Positions 17,604 through 26,278 are shown, counted from the first letter of the stretch. The stretch is DNA of 64,000 nt from an uncultured Hyphomicrobiales bacterium (GCA_903847605.1 CAINED010000048.1:62001-126000); one strand, 5' to 3'. Made by a program: numbers and translations. Notes: generated by a model from the letters alone, not told the origin.

Positions 17604-18158
17604 ATGCCGCCGCCGCTTCGTCCAACGCGCCATGTCGCGTTGATGGATGCGCTCGACGCCTGCGCGCGCGAGCAATATGTCGGCGAAGCGTGGCGCGTTG
17701 CGCGCAAGGGGCGCGATCCGCTCCTCGGCAGCGCCTCTTTCAGTCGCTGGTGCGACGGCACCTTCGATGTTCTCTACACTTCGTTAGCCCGTGATGGCGC
17801 GATGGCGGAAGTCGATGCGCTGCTGAAATTGCAGCCGGTCTTTCCGTCGAAAATCGTCAGCCTGCTTTATCGACTGGACGTGCGCACGTCGCAAACCTTG
17901 CGGCTCGCCGATCTCGACATGCTCGCGAGGCTCGGTGTCGATACCGCGCATTATCGCGAACGCGACTACGCGAAAACGTCGGCGGTTGCCGAGACGGCAT
18001 TGTTTCTCGGGTTCGACGGATTGATCGTGCCGAGCGCCCGCCACGACTGCGCCAACCTCGTCCTCTTCACCGAGCGCTTCGCGCCCGACGACATTACGCT
18101 TTCCGCGCAAGAACCCGAAATCGTCGACTGGACGAACTGGCGCAAATCGAGGCGCTGA
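17604..18158 (+). CDS. RES-domain toxin
   Basis: 184 residues. RES family features are WRVARKGRDPLLGSASFSRW near 30-49 and VLYTSLARDGAMAEVDALL near 55-73 (the RES core with Arg, Tyr and Glu), then SAVAETALFLGFDGLIVPSA near 129-148. Characterised RES toxins break down NAD+ by phosphorolysis or hydrolysis, halting growth when the antitoxin is lost. It starts directly after the antitoxin stop. It ends 12 bp before the convergent HEAT-repeat gene. Nothing else around the pair suggests a mobile island. Confidence 0.86.
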   Translation: MPPPLRPTRHVALMDALDACAREQYVGEAWRVARKGRDPLLGSASFSRWCDGTFDVLYTSLARDGAMAEVDALLKLQPVFPSKIVSLLYRLDVRTSQTLRLADLDMLARLGVDTAHYRERDYAKTSAVAETALFLGFDGLIVPSARHDCANLVLFTERFAPDDITLSAQEPEIVDWTNWRKSRR

Positions 18159-18169
18159 AAGAGCTGCGA

Positions 18170-18793
18170 TTATCCACCCTCCGACGATCGTGTCATCTCC
18201 CGTCCCGCAATCGCCGCGAGCACATCGCGCTTGCCGCCTTCGCGGCGGAAAGCGTCTTCGGACATGATGCGATAAAGCGCGTCCTCGGGCTCGTTGCTGT
18301 CCGCAGGCAGACCATGCAGCTTCAGCAATGCGCGCGCGGCGTGATGTCGTACGAGATGATCCCTGTCATCGAGCGCTGCTTCCAGTGCGGATATTGCCGC
18401 AGCATCAGGCGTTTCCGCCAGCGCGAGCGCGGCCTCCATCCGCGTCAGCCAATCGCGCGAACCGCGCAGCACATCGCAGAGATAGAGCACGTATTCTTTC
18501 GCGGGCGCGATCAGGTACAAGGCTTTCGCGATTTCGACATCGCGGCTCCTGCATTGCAAGGGCGCGGGCGCCGCGAACATCGCGCGTATCGCGGATTGCG
18601 CACACTGCGAGCGCAACAATCCCAACCCGATCACCGCGCGCAAATCGGGCAGGAAATCCAGCAAGGCTTGCTCGGCCTTTTTCCGGTCCTCGTCTTCGAG
18701 CCCGCGTAACGTATCCACATCGAGATAATCGCGCGCCGAATAGGGATCGTCGAAAAAGGCATAGCGAAACTTCTCATAGGCTTCGGAAGTCAT
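18170..18793 (-). CDS. HEAT-repeat domain protein
   Basis: 207 residues, soluble, no signal peptide. The C-terminal half contains HEAT/armadillo-like helical pairs, best seen in LTRMEAALALAETPDAAAI and LEAALDDRDHLVRHHAARAL (about 115-160). The N-terminal FDDPYSARDYLDV resembles other small HEAT proteins of alphaproteobacteria. HEAT repeats serve as protein-binding scaffolds; the partner is unknown. It is convergent with the RES toxin gene (12 bp apart) and no terminator is visible between them, so transcription could run antisense through the toxin-antitoxin operon towards the purA leader hairpin. Confidence 0.7.
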   Translation of the reverse strand: MTSEAYEKFRYAFFDDPYSARDYLDVDTLRGLEDEDRKKAEQALLDFLPDLRAVIGLGLLRSQCAQSAIRAMFAAPAPLQCRSRDVEIAKALYLIAPAKEYVLYLCDVLRGSRDWLTRMEAALALAETPDAAAISALEAALDDRDHLVRHHAARALLKLHGLPADSNEPEDALYRIMSEDAFRREGGKRDVLAAIAGREMTRSSEGG

Positions 18794-19031
18794 TTGTCTT
18801 GCTCTTGTCGTTGTCGCGACACGGGATAATGCACGGGACGAACGCGTTTCGATGTATTGGATCGCACATGCGCGGCATGCGATCGCAGCGATTAAAACTT
18901 TATCGATTTCGTAAAGCCCGCATTATCCGAACTTAACGCAAAACCTCGCGCACCGGCATCGATTAACAATTGCATCAATATTGCCTGCTTTTCATGCAGA
19001 GTGATAAGCAGGCGTCGAGACCGAGCTCGAA
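18794..19031. other. intergenic region upstream of the pilin gene
   Basis: 238 bp, richer in A and T than the surrounding genes, holding the divergent promoters of the HEAT-repeat and pilin genes. Several TTAA tetramers occur (for example near 18893, 18936 and 18963) but no pair has the 7-bp spacing of a full CtrA site. No gene or clear terminator is seen. Confidence 0.4.
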
Positions 19032-19247
19032 ATGCGTGGAATGCGTCAAGTCAAATTGATAATCGCGAGATTCGCAACCTGCGAATCCGGCGCGACAGCT
19101 ATTGAATATGGCTTGATCGGCGGTCTCATCGGCGTCATCATCATCGGCGCGGTCGAAATGGTGGGCACTTCGATATTCGGCAAGTTCAACCAGGTTTCCT
19201 CTGCGCTGGGTAGCGCGAGCACGCCCGCCAGACCCGCCTCACCCTAA
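19032..19247 (+). CDS. Flp/Fap-type IVb pilin
   Basis: 71 residues. The prepilin site and hydrophobic stretch ESGATAIEYGLIGGLIGVII (about 19-38) are diagnostic: cleavage after Gly by a TadV-type prepilin peptidase, Glu at +5 and the Tyr beside it. The mature product would be a small Flp pilin for tight adherence. ATG at 19032 or 19041 are both possible starts. No tad/cpa secretion genes are near, so this is an orphan pilin that depends on a locus elsewhere, if it is assembled at all. It is convergent with the DUF808 gene. Confidence 0.9.
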   Translation: MRGMRQVKLIIARFATCESGATAIEYGLIGGLIGVIIIGAVEMVGTSIFGKFNQVSSALGSASTPARPASP

Positions 19248-19275
19248 ATCTTTCACCGGCCCTGCACAGGATGCA

Positions 19276-20265
19276 TCACGTCTGCGCGCGCGCCGGCAGG
19301 TATGCTCGCGCCACCCGCCATAAGGGCGAAACGACGTAACTCATCGCCGGAATGGCGAGCATGCCAACGACAATCCCAACGATGCCGGAAATCGTGGCTT
19401 CGACCAGCCAGGCAACGAATCCCTTGGCGACAGGAGCGAACGCCGCCACTGCGGCGCCGGCGGCGTGCATGAAATGTGCAATTGCAGTCCAGCCGAAAGT
19501 TTCCAGGCCATGCACGATGATGCCGCCGCCAACCCAGATCATCGCTGCCGTTCCCACGCCCCCAAGCGCTTTCAGAAAATACGGCATGCCCTTCGCAAGG
19601 GCGCATCCTGCCCGATGCTTTAGCGAACCGATGGTCGATGAACGCGCCAGCGCAAGGCCTGCGTCGTCGGCCTTCACGATGATGGCTACAGCGCCATAGA
19701 CGGCGGCCGTGATGCCAAGGCCGACGAGCGCGAGAACGAAAGCCTGCATCGGGACCGACCGGTCGGCGACGGTGCTGAGCGTGATCGCCATGATTTCGGC
19801 AGACAGAATGAAGTCCGTTGCGATCGCCGATGCGATCTTCTGGTCTTCAAGCGTTGCAGACTCTACCGTCGGGGCGACGAGGCTTCCCTCATGCTCGTGG
19901 GCGGCATGCGGAAACAGGATTTCATAAAGCTTCTTGACACCCTCGTAACAAAGATAGACGCCGCCGAGCATCAGCAGCGGCATGATCGCCGACGGCGCGA
20001 GAAAACTGAGCGCGAGCGCGGCGGGCAGAAGGATGACGATCTTGTTGCGAAGCGATCCGTACGCAATGCGCCAGATGATCGGCAATTCACGGGCGGGCGA
20101 AAAGCCCGTCACATAGCGCGGAGTCACGGCCGCATCGTCGATGACGACGCCAGCGGCCTTGGCGCCCGCCTTTGCAGCCTGCGTCGCGACATCGTCGAGA
20201 GATGTGGATGCAAGACTCGCCAGCTTGGCGATGTCGTCCAGAAGAGCCGAAAGTCCGACGCTCAC
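19276..20265 (-). CDS. DUF808 (YedI-like) inner-membrane protein
   Basis: 329 residues with about seven hydrophobic segments. The N-terminal GLSALLDDIAKLASLASTSL, the YVTGFSPARELPIIWRIAYG segment near 51-70 and TDFILSAEIMAITLSTVADR near 150-169 are typical of DUF808. The family's function is unknown. The start is GTG at 20265 preceded by AAGAGG at the right distance; no in-frame ATG is better. It stands alone between the convergent pilin gene and the SDR gene. Confidence 0.88.
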   Translation of the reverse strand: MSVGLSALLDDIAKLASLASTSLDDVATQAAKAGAKAAGVVIDDAAVTPRYVTGFSPARELPIIWRIAYGSLRNKIVILLPAALALSFLAPSAIMPLLMLGGVYLCYEGVKKLYEILFPHAAHEHEGSLVAPTVESATLEDQKIASAIATDFILSAEIMAITLSTVADRSVPMQAFVLALVGLGITAAVYGAVAIIVKADDAGLALARSSTIGSLKHRAGCALAKGMPYFLKALGGVGTAAMIWVGGGIIVHGLETFGWTAIAHFMHAAGAAVAAFAPVAKGFVAWLVEATISGIVGIVVGMLAIPAMSYVVSPLWRVARAYLPARAQT

Positions 20266-20344
20266 TCAAACCTCTTTTCCGGCTCGGGGGAGACCAAGCT
20301 TCACCGAAACTGAACTCGTCCGCGCCCGGAATGTTCTCGGCGCG

Positions 20345-21028
20345 TCAGAAATTTTCGACCCACGGCCGCACTTCGATCTCCCAGCTCCACGACGAGCGTG
20401 GCTGATTGATGAGATGCAGATAGCTTTGCGCGATGGCGTCGGGATCGAGCAGCTTGTCTGCGCCCGGCTCGTCCTGACGCCGCGACGATCTGATTCCGCC
20501 GTCGATCACGATATGCCCGACGTGGATGTTCTGCGGATGCAACTCGCGCGCCATGCTCTGCGCGAGACCGCGCAACGCAAACTTGCCCATCGCAAACGGC
20601 GCGGAGCGCGCATAGCCTTTCACGCCCGCCGAAGCGCCGGTGAAGAGGATCGTGCCCGCGCCCTTCGCGAGCATGTGTTTCGCCGCCTGCTGCGCAACAA
20701 GGAATGCGCCGAAGGCGCAGACATTCAGCGTGCGATGAACTTCCGCCGGATCGAGATCGACGAGCGGCCCGCGCACCCGAAACGAAGGATTATAGACAAC
20801 GACATCGGGCGAATGGGTCAGCGATCCGAAAAGCGCATGAACATCGGCGGCATCGGATGCATCGCAGGAGAATGTTCGCGCCTGCGTTTCCTGCGCCAGC
20901 GGTGCGAGCTTCAAGACATTGCGCGCCGCGAGCGCGATGTCGTAGCCCTCGCGCGACAACAAACGCGCCAGCGAAGCGGAAACACCTTCACCTGCTCCGA
21001 CTATCAGCGCCAAAGGTTTTCCAGCCAT
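20345..21028 (-). CDS. atypical short-chain dehydrogenase/reductase
   Basis: 227 residues with a Rossmann fold: the nucleotide motif reads VGAGEGVSASLARLL (10-24), the ILFTGASAG strand with Ser133, and a C-terminal IVIDGGI. The normal catalytic YxxxK is altered: at the expected place the protein has Phe145-AMG-Lys149, so the proton-donating tyrosine is missing. It may be non-catalytic, a binding protein, or use another residue. ATG 21028 is chosen because GGGAG lies 8 bp upstream. A terminator of the next gene upstream lies at 21067-21092, so it has its own promoter in a short gap. Confidence 0.85.
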   Translation of the reverse strand: MAGKPLALIVGAGEGVSASLARLLSREGYDIALAARNVLKLAPLAQETQARTFSCDASDAADVHALFGSLTHSPDVVVYNPSFRVRGPLVDLDPAEVHRTLNVCAFGAFLVAQQAAKHMLAKGAGTILFTGASAGVKGYARSAPFAMGKFALRGLAQSMARELHPQNIHVGHIVIDGGIRSSRRQDEPGADKLLDPDAIAQSYLHLINQPRSSWSWEIEVRPWVENF

Positions 21029-21066
21029 CGCGTCTCTCCCTGTCGTAATCGACTCATGCAAAAGAA

Positions 21067-21092
21067 AAAGGCCTGCCGAAGCAAGCCTTTTA
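21067..21092 (-). terminator. intrinsic terminator of the M15-like peptidase gene
   Basis: Read on the minus strand: AAAAGGCTTGC, loop TTCG, GCAGGCCTTTT, then TC and TTTT. The stem is 11 bp with one G-T pair and a stable TTCG tetraloop. It begins 24 bp after the stop of the gene at 21116-22840. This is the clearest minus-strand terminator in the window. Confidence 0.82.
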
Positions 21093-21115
21093 GATGTGTG
21101 AGTTGCTGACGCCGC

Positions 21116-22840
21116 TCAGTTCGCAGCTGTTCCCGTGGGCCGGTTCGCCGCCTGGCGCAGTGAGGGCGCGACCGGCGCATCCGCGCGCGAAGGCAGCGGC
21201 GCGATCGTGAAGCCCTGCGACGGCGCATCGGCGGGCGCGAAGAGCAGCCGCGAGGGATCGTGCCTGGCGGCGGCGCGCAGCGGCGCGATGGCCGAGCCCA
21301 TCAGGCTGCCCGGCGTTTGTTCGCTGATGCGGCGCGCGCTGGTCAGGCCGGTAAAGTTGGAGCGGTCGAGGCGCGCGGCAATGAAGGGAACGGCTTCGGG
21401 CGTCTGCGCAGCGCGAATGCCTACGGTCTTCGCGACGACCGGCGCGGGACGCGCCGTTCCCGGCTTGCGGGCGGCGACCTTGCGGATGGTCTCGTTGGCC
21501 GAAGGCTGGCTCGTCGGCGCATAGGCGAGAAGCCCGGTCGCGGACGCCATCGCGGAAGCCCCGGCGGCGACCGGCGCGCCGCGCGTGATGACGGCGGGAA
21601 GGCCCGGAGCGTTCACGTTGACGGCGGCTGCGCGAACCGGCGGTATCGGCGCGACTTCCTGTTCAACACGCGCGCGGGCGGCCTCGGCCACGACGATGAG
21701 AGATTCAGGCCGCTGCGGCGGCATGGGCACGTCAGGCGCGGCCTTTGTGATCAGCGCGGCGATCTGGGCTGGCGAAGGACGGCGCGGCGGCATCGGCACG
21801 TCGTCCTCTTCCTCGGCCTGACGTCGGGCAATCGGCGTGGGGCGGGCGGGTTCGGGCTTGGGCGGCTCGGCGCGGGCGGCGGGCGCCGCCGCAACCTGAA
21901 CCGGCGCAGGGGTCACACCGGCCCTGCGGTCGGCGTCGGCGCGGAAGAAGGCGGCAGCCGAGGAACTTTCATCGGGCGTCCCGGCGGGAGCGGATGCGGC
22001 GGGCGCGCGGCCCGCAGAGGCGACCACACGGCCACGACCGCCGCGGGTGGCGCGCACTTCGGCCTCGTCGTCCTCATCCCAGCCGAACAGGCGGGCCAAA
22101 AAGCTCTTTTCCTTCACCTGCGCCAGAGTCGGCACGTAGTCGCCGCCACGCGCCGCAACGACCGCACGCGCTTCTTCATAGCCGGGAAGCACGCGCCCGT
22201 CGGAGGAGACGTGAACCGATTTCCCGTCCGGGAACAGGCGGGCGAGGTGATCGTAGCTGAGGCGCGGCCAGGCGCGGACCGAGCCGACGTCGAGATGCAC
22301 GAAATTGGAGCTGCCGTACCAGCCCACGCCGCCGCGTTGCAGGCGTAGCGCCACTTCGCGAACGCGGTGCATGTTGGCGTCGGGCATGCGCATGTCCATC
22401 GCCTTCCCATGCATGTGCTGCGATTCCTTCGCGACGGCACGCGAGCGCGCGCGCAACATCGCGTTGGTGGTCGGCGAACGATAGGCGGACAGAACGATGA
22501 CAGGCGCGGACGAACCGGCTCCGCGCTGCGATTCCCAGATCACGTCGAACAGGCGCGGATCCATGCGCGTCGCCTGATCGTTGCGCCAGTCGCGCAGGAA
22601 GTGATTGAGCTGCTCCAGCCCCGAGGAATCGTAGCTGCCGTTCCGCCGGAACGTGACGGAAAGGCTGTCCTTGCGATGGGCGTGGAAGAGATTGATCGTG
22701 CGCGTGTCGCCATTGGCGATGGCGGTCTGCGTGGAGGTTGGCGCGGCGAACACAGAGAGAAAAGCGAGGCTGGCCGCAACGGGCGCGGCAGAAGCGAAGC
22801 GACAGAAGACCGGGCTGAGGCGCGAATGATGCAATCTCAA
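21116..22840 (-). CDS. DUF882/M15-like murein endopeptidase with long low-complexity tail (MepK-like)
   Basis: 574 residues. After a signal-anchor-like segment (about 13-33), residues 45-210 form a DUF882/peptidase M15 domain: SAYRSPTTNAMLR near 120, the zinc motif HMHGKAMDMRM near 142-152 (His and Asp) and SSNFVHLDVGSVRAW near 178 (second His). Such enzymes cut peptidoglycan cross-links. The remaining 360 residues are Ala/Pro-rich with repeated blocks such as DVPMPPRRPSPAQIAALI and DVPMPPQRPES, likely disordered. The start is a TTG at 22840, with only a weak ribosome site. A terminator follows at 21067-21092. Confidence 0.85.
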   Translation of the reverse strand: MRLHHSRLSPVFCRFASAAPVAASLAFLSVFAAPTSTQTAIANGDTRTINLFHAHRKDSLSVTFRRNGSYDSSGLEQLNHFLRDWRNDQATRMDPRLFDVIWESQRGAGSSAPVIVLSAYRSPTTNAMLRARSRAVAKESQHMHGKAMDMRMPDANMHRVREVALRLQRGGVGWYGSSNFVHLDVGSVRAWPRLSYDHLARLFPDGKSVHVSSDGRVLPGYEEARAVVAARGGDYVPTLAQVKEKSFLARLFGWDEDDEAEVRATRGGRGRVVASAGRAPAASAPAGTPDESSSAAAFFRADADRRAGVTPAPVQVAAAPAARAEPPKPEPARPTPIARRQAEEEDDVPMPPRRPSPAQIAALITKAAPDVPMPPQRPESLIVVAEAARARVEQEVAPIPPVRAAAVNVNAPGLPAVITRGAPVAAGASAMASATGLLAYAPTSQPSANETIRKVAARKPGTARPAPVVAKTVGIRAAQTPEAVPFIAARLDRSNFTGLTSARRISEQTPGSLMGSAIAPLRAAARHDPSRLLFAPADAPSQGFTIAPLPSRADAPVAPSLRQAANRPTGTAAN

Positions 22841-23105
22841 AACTCACTCTTTTCGAGCGGCAAGCCGCTCCGGACCACTGTTGCACGAAGGACGCAGGGT
22901 TACACGAACGCCCGGCATGATGGACAAACTATTACCGGAAAGCGTTAAAAGCCCGTAAGGATCAAGGATTTGGACGGACCCCGCGCTGCCCCCAATCACG
23001 CCCCTTCTTACCCCATCGACACGAACCGAGGAAGCGCCCGAATCGTGGCGGCTTTGTGTCAAATGCCCCCGCTCGCCTGCGGCGGAGCGCCGCCAACCCC
23101 CGATT
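22841..23105. other. intergenic region upstream of the M15-like gene
   Basis: 265 bp between the M15-like gene and the end of the amidohydrolase gene, both on the minus strand. It should hold the promoter of the M15-like gene, which matches the terminator after it. No convincing small gene, repeat or terminator was found. Confidence 0.35.
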
Positions 23106-24623
23106 TCAAAAGAGGTTTGCCGCAAATCCCGCGCGCGCCACCACGCCATCGCGCGCCGCCGCGGTCTCCGCCCGCACCTTTGCCTCGTCGACGCCGACCA
23201 GCGCGCCTTTCCATTTACGCGCCTTGCCGCCGACGAAGACCGTTTCCACGTTCGCCGGGTTCATCAGGTTGACGACGCAGCCCGGCGCGTTGTTGAGCGG
23301 CCAGACACTGAGCCGTCCCGCATCGAGCATGACGATGTCCGCCTCCTTGCCCGGCGTGAGCGAACCCGTTCGCGCAGCGAGCCCTGCGCAATGCGCGCCG
23401 TCGATTGTGGCAAATTCCAGCACGTCACGCACCTTGAGCAGGGGCGGCAGATCCTTCTCGCCCTTGTCGGCGCGCTGCAGCAGCAGGAGGCGCTGCAACG
23501 ATATCGTCGCGCGCATCACGGTGAAAGGGTCCTGCGCGAAGGTCACGTCGACATCCGAACTGAGGCTCGGCCTGATGCCGATGTCGAGCGCCTCCTGGAT
23601 GCCGGGCATGCCGTGGCCCATCATCATCTCGATCGGCGCGGAGAGCGAAACGACGCCGCCCGAATCCTTGATGAGTTTCCACGATGCGGCGCTGAGTTGC
23701 GTGCAGTGAATATATTCGTCGCCGGCGCGCAGAAGATTGGCGCGCGCGAGGTCGCCGAACGCCTTCTCCGTGCGGTTGTTGACGCCATGCGAGACCATGT
23801 TGACGCCCGCTTCGCGCGCCGCCTGGAATTGCGCGGCGACAAGTCCGCCGCCGAGCGCGAGCGTGAGCAACTGGTCACGCGAATTGAAATAGGTTTTCTG
23901 CAAGCGGCCGATGTCGCCGGGATAATTCGACTTCGGTCCCGCGCCGCGCGAGAAGGCATAGACTGCGCGAATGCCCGCGTCCTGCAAGGCCTTGATGCCC
24001 GCGTCGGCATGTTCGGGCGAATGATTGACCTGCGAGGTGTCGACCGCGCAGGTCGTGCCCATGTCGATCATGCCGAGCGCCGAAATATACGTTCCGGCAT
24101 AAACGTCCGAGGGCGAATAGACCGCCGTCAGCCTGTCGCTGATGTCGCGCATGTAATCGGGCGCGAGCAGGCCATTCGAAAGGATGTTGCGCAACAGGCC
24201 CTGATAGAAATGATGATGCGTGTCGATAAAGCCCGGCAGGACGATCCTGTTCGTCGCATCGATGACGGCAATGCCATCGCCTGACGCCTGAATGTCAGGC
24301 CTGATCTCGCGGATCTTGCCGCCCTCGATCAACACGTCGCCGCGCGCGAGATCGCCGACCGCGCGATCCATGCTCAGGACGACGCCGCCCTTGATGAGAA
24401 GGCGCGGGCTCGCCAGCACGCGCGCGAGTTCGCCTCCGGCGTCAGGCGAATTTTGCGCCCTGACCGGGCCGGCGAAGAGACCTGAAGCCACCGAGCCGGC
24501 GGCGAGGCCGGCGGAGCCGAGAAAGGCGCGCCGCGAAGGCCCCGACGCTGTCTCGCCTTCGACCGTCTCGCACCGCAAGCTGCGGCGCGCGCCCGCATCT
24601 GCCCCGTCGCACAAAATGCACAT
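23106..24623 (-). CDS. Tat-exported amidohydrolase (TrzA/8-oxoguanine deaminase-like)
   Basis: 505 residues. A twin-arginine signal SRRAFLGSAGLAAG (about 29-42) ends at PVRAQ (about 57), so the folded enzyme is exported. The metal-dependent amidohydrolase motif IVLPGFIDTHHHFYQGLLRN near 110 supplies the first two His ligands; VSHGVNNR near 236 and SLSSDVDVTFAQDPF near 323 supply later ones. Relatives deaminate or dechlorinate purines and triazines. The start at 24623 has GGGGAGG 5 bp upstream. The region before the twin arginine is unusually long and carries a CxxC-like MCILCDGAD. Most relatives are cytoplasmic, so periplasmic location is notable. Confidence 0.86.
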   Translation of the reverse strand: MCILCDGADAGARRSLRCETVEGETASGPSRRAFLGSAGLAAGSVASGLFAGPVRAQNSPDAGGELARVLASPRLLIKGGVVLSMDRAVGDLARGDVLIEGGKIREIRPDIQASGDGIAVIDATNRIVLPGFIDTHHHFYQGLLRNILSNGLLAPDYMRDISDRLTAVYSPSDVYAGTYISALGMIDMGTTCAVDTSQVNHSPEHADAGIKALQDAGIRAVYAFSRGAGPKSNYPGDIGRLQKTYFNSRDQLLTLALGGGLVAAQFQAAREAGVNMVSHGVNNRTEKAFGDLARANLLRAGDEYIHCTQLSAASWKLIKDSGGVVSLSAPIEMMMGHGMPGIQEALDIGIRPSLSSDVDVTFAQDPFTVMRATISLQRLLLLQRADKGEKDLPPLLKVRDVLEFATIDGAHCAGLAARTGSLTPGKEADIVMLDAGRLSVWPLNNAPGCVVNLMNPANVETVFVGGKARKWKGALVGVDEAKVRAETAAARDGVVARAGFAANLF

Positions 24624-24918
24624 GGCCGCCTCCCCGTTCTTCTGCACCAAGTGTGCGGCGGAACCCAAAACGAGTCGAGTCCTCTCCCGTTGCGACGACG
24701 GCGACAGCGAACCGCGGCGAATTGACTCACTTGGGGGAAAAGCCGCCGCGACTGTGGAGAAGGGGGGTGCGACACAGTGGACGGAGTCCCGCGAATCCAT
24801 CAGCCTGCACAGCGTGTTGCGGTGAATCGGCCAAGCTTCCGCAGAAACAGGTTGCCCGGGGTGAAAGCCCCGTAGTCGAAGGGCGTAGCGCGCGTCGGCT
24901 CGAAACTCAGGTTTGGGA
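24624..24918. other. 295-bp divergent intergenic region
   Basis: It separates the minus-strand amidohydrolase from the plus-strand YbjN-proC operon and should hold both promoters. A small hairpin CGGGGTGAAAGCCCCG lies near 24858-24873, about 50 bp before the YbjN start. No open frame here has family-like content. Nothing matches a riboswitch class I can name. Confidence 0.4.
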
Positions 24919-25425
24919 ATGTCGCTCTATTTTGCAGAAGATACCCCCGGACGCCCGGAGCATCCGGTCGACGTCATCGAACAGATTGCCGTGCGGCAAT
25001 CCTGGTCGTTCGACCGCGACGGCGAGGACGAAATCACCATCACTGTGGGCGGGGGATGGGCGGATTACCACGTCTCCTTCACATGGCTTGACGAAGTGGA
25101 GGCGCTGCATCTGGCCTGCGCTTTCGACATCAAGCTGAACGACCGCCGCCACGGCGAAATCACGAAGCTGATCTCGCTCATCAACGAGCAGATGTGGGTC
25201 GGCCATTTCGGCATCTGGGACAAGGAAAGCATGATCATATTCCGGCATGCGCTGCTGCTGTCCGGCGGACTCCTGCCGGCGCCGCAGCAATGCGAGGCGA
25301 TCCTCAATGCGGCCGTCACGTCCTGCGAGCGCTATTACCAGTCCTTCCAGTTCGTGCTCTGGGCCGGCAAGACCGCCTCCGAGGCGCTCGAAGGCGCTCT
25401 GTTCGAAACCGTCGGCGAGGCCTGA
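24919..25425 (+). CDS. YbjN domain-containing protein
   Basis: 168 residues, soluble, no signal peptide. The pattern VDVIEQIAVRQSWSFDRDG near 17-35, EVEALHLACAFDIKLNDRR near 58-76 and LLSGGLLPAPQQCEAILNAA near 113-132 matches the YbjN family found across alphaproteobacteria, proposed to be a chaperone-like or sensory protein of unknown mechanism. ATG 24919 is preferred over the in-frame TTG two codons upstream. It lies 3 bp before proC, so the two are co-transcribed; YbjN-proC pairing is common in this group. Confidence 0.9.
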   Translation: MSLYFAEDTPGRPEHPVDVIEQIAVRQSWSFDRDGEDEITITVGGGWADYHVSFTWLDEVEALHLACAFDIKLNDRRHGEITKLISLINEQMWVGHFGIWDKESMIIFRHALLLSGGLLPAPQQCEAILNAAVTSCERYYQSFQFVLWAGKTASEALEGALFETVGEA

Positions 25426-25428
25426 GGA

Positions 25429-26256
25429 ATGGCCGAAGCGTCCGCGTTGCCCGATACTCTCGTGCTCGTCGGCGCGGGCAAGATGGGCGGCGCGATGATG
25501 CGCGGCTGGCTGGCGCTCGGCATGCCCGGCAGCGCGATCACGGCCATCGATCCCTACCTGTCTGACGAGATGCAGGCGCTGTCGCGCGAATATGGCGTGC
25601 GCCTTGCGACGAGCGCCGAGGGCGTAAGCGCGCCCGAGGTTCTCATGCTCGCGATCAAGCCGCAGATGCTGGAAAGCGCATCCGCCGCGATGGCGCCGCT
25701 TATCGGCCCGCAAACCCTCGTTCTCTCGATCATGGCCGGCAAGACCATCGCCAATATCGCGGCGCGCCTGCCGGCGCAGGCCATCGTGCGCTGCATGCCC
25801 AATACGCCCGCCGCAGTCGGGCGCGGCATCACCGGCGCCTGCGCCAATGCCGCCGTGAGCGAGGGCCAGCGCGCGACAGCAACTGCGCTCCTGTCAGCCA
25901 TCGGCAAGGTTGCCTGGCTGGAAGATGAGGCGCTCATCGACGCCGTCACCGCTGTATCAGGCTCGGGACCGGCCTATGTCTTTTACCTCGTCGAGTGCAT
26001 GGCGAAGGCGGGCGAAGCGATTGGCCTGCCGGCGGACCTCGCCATGCAACTCGCACGCGCCACAGTCGAAGGCTCGGGCGAACTGATGTTCCGCGATACC
26101 GCGACGTCGGCTTCGCAATTGCGCATCAACGTCACCTCGCCCGGCGGCACCACGGCGGCCGCGCTCGACGTGCTGATGGCGACGGACGGGCTCGAACCCC
26201 TGATGAAAAAGGCCATCGGCGCGGCAAACAGGCGCGCGGGCGAACTTTCCGGGTGA
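25429..26256 (+). CDS. proC: pyrroline-5-carboxylate reductase
   Basis: 275 residues, the standard length. The N-terminal Rossmann motif VGAGKMGGAMMRGW (about 9-22) binds NAD(P)H; the C-terminal signature INVTSPGGTTAAALDVL near 229-245 is diagnostic for ProC, as is the AVSGSGPAYVFYLVE segment near 175. It reduces 1-pyrroline-5-carboxylate to proline, the last step of proline synthesis, in the cytoplasm. It is second in a two-gene operon with YbjN (3-bp gap). It ends 22 bp before the convergent acetolactate decarboxylase-like gene. Confidence 0.96.
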   Translation: MAEASALPDTLVLVGAGKMGGAMMRGWLALGMPGSAITAIDPYLSDEMQALSREYGVRLATSAEGVSAPEVLMLAIKPQMLESASAAMAPLIGPQTLVLSIMAGKTIANIAARLPAQAIVRCMPNTPAAVGRGITGACANAAVSEGQRATATALLSAIGKVAWLEDEALIDAVTAVSGSGPAYVFYLVECMAKAGEAIGLPADLAMQLARATVEGSGELMFRDTATSASQLRINVTSPGGTTAAALDVLMATDGLEPLMKKAIGAANRRAGELSG

Positions 26257-26278
26257 CTTTCGGAACTGCTCTGCCGCC

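Noticed and set aside
24830-24900. Riboswitch or intron-like fold before YbjN
   Set aside because: Only one short GC hairpin (CGGGGTGAAAGCCCCG) is clear; no conserved core of a known riboswitch or group II intron is present and no reverse transcriptase is near.
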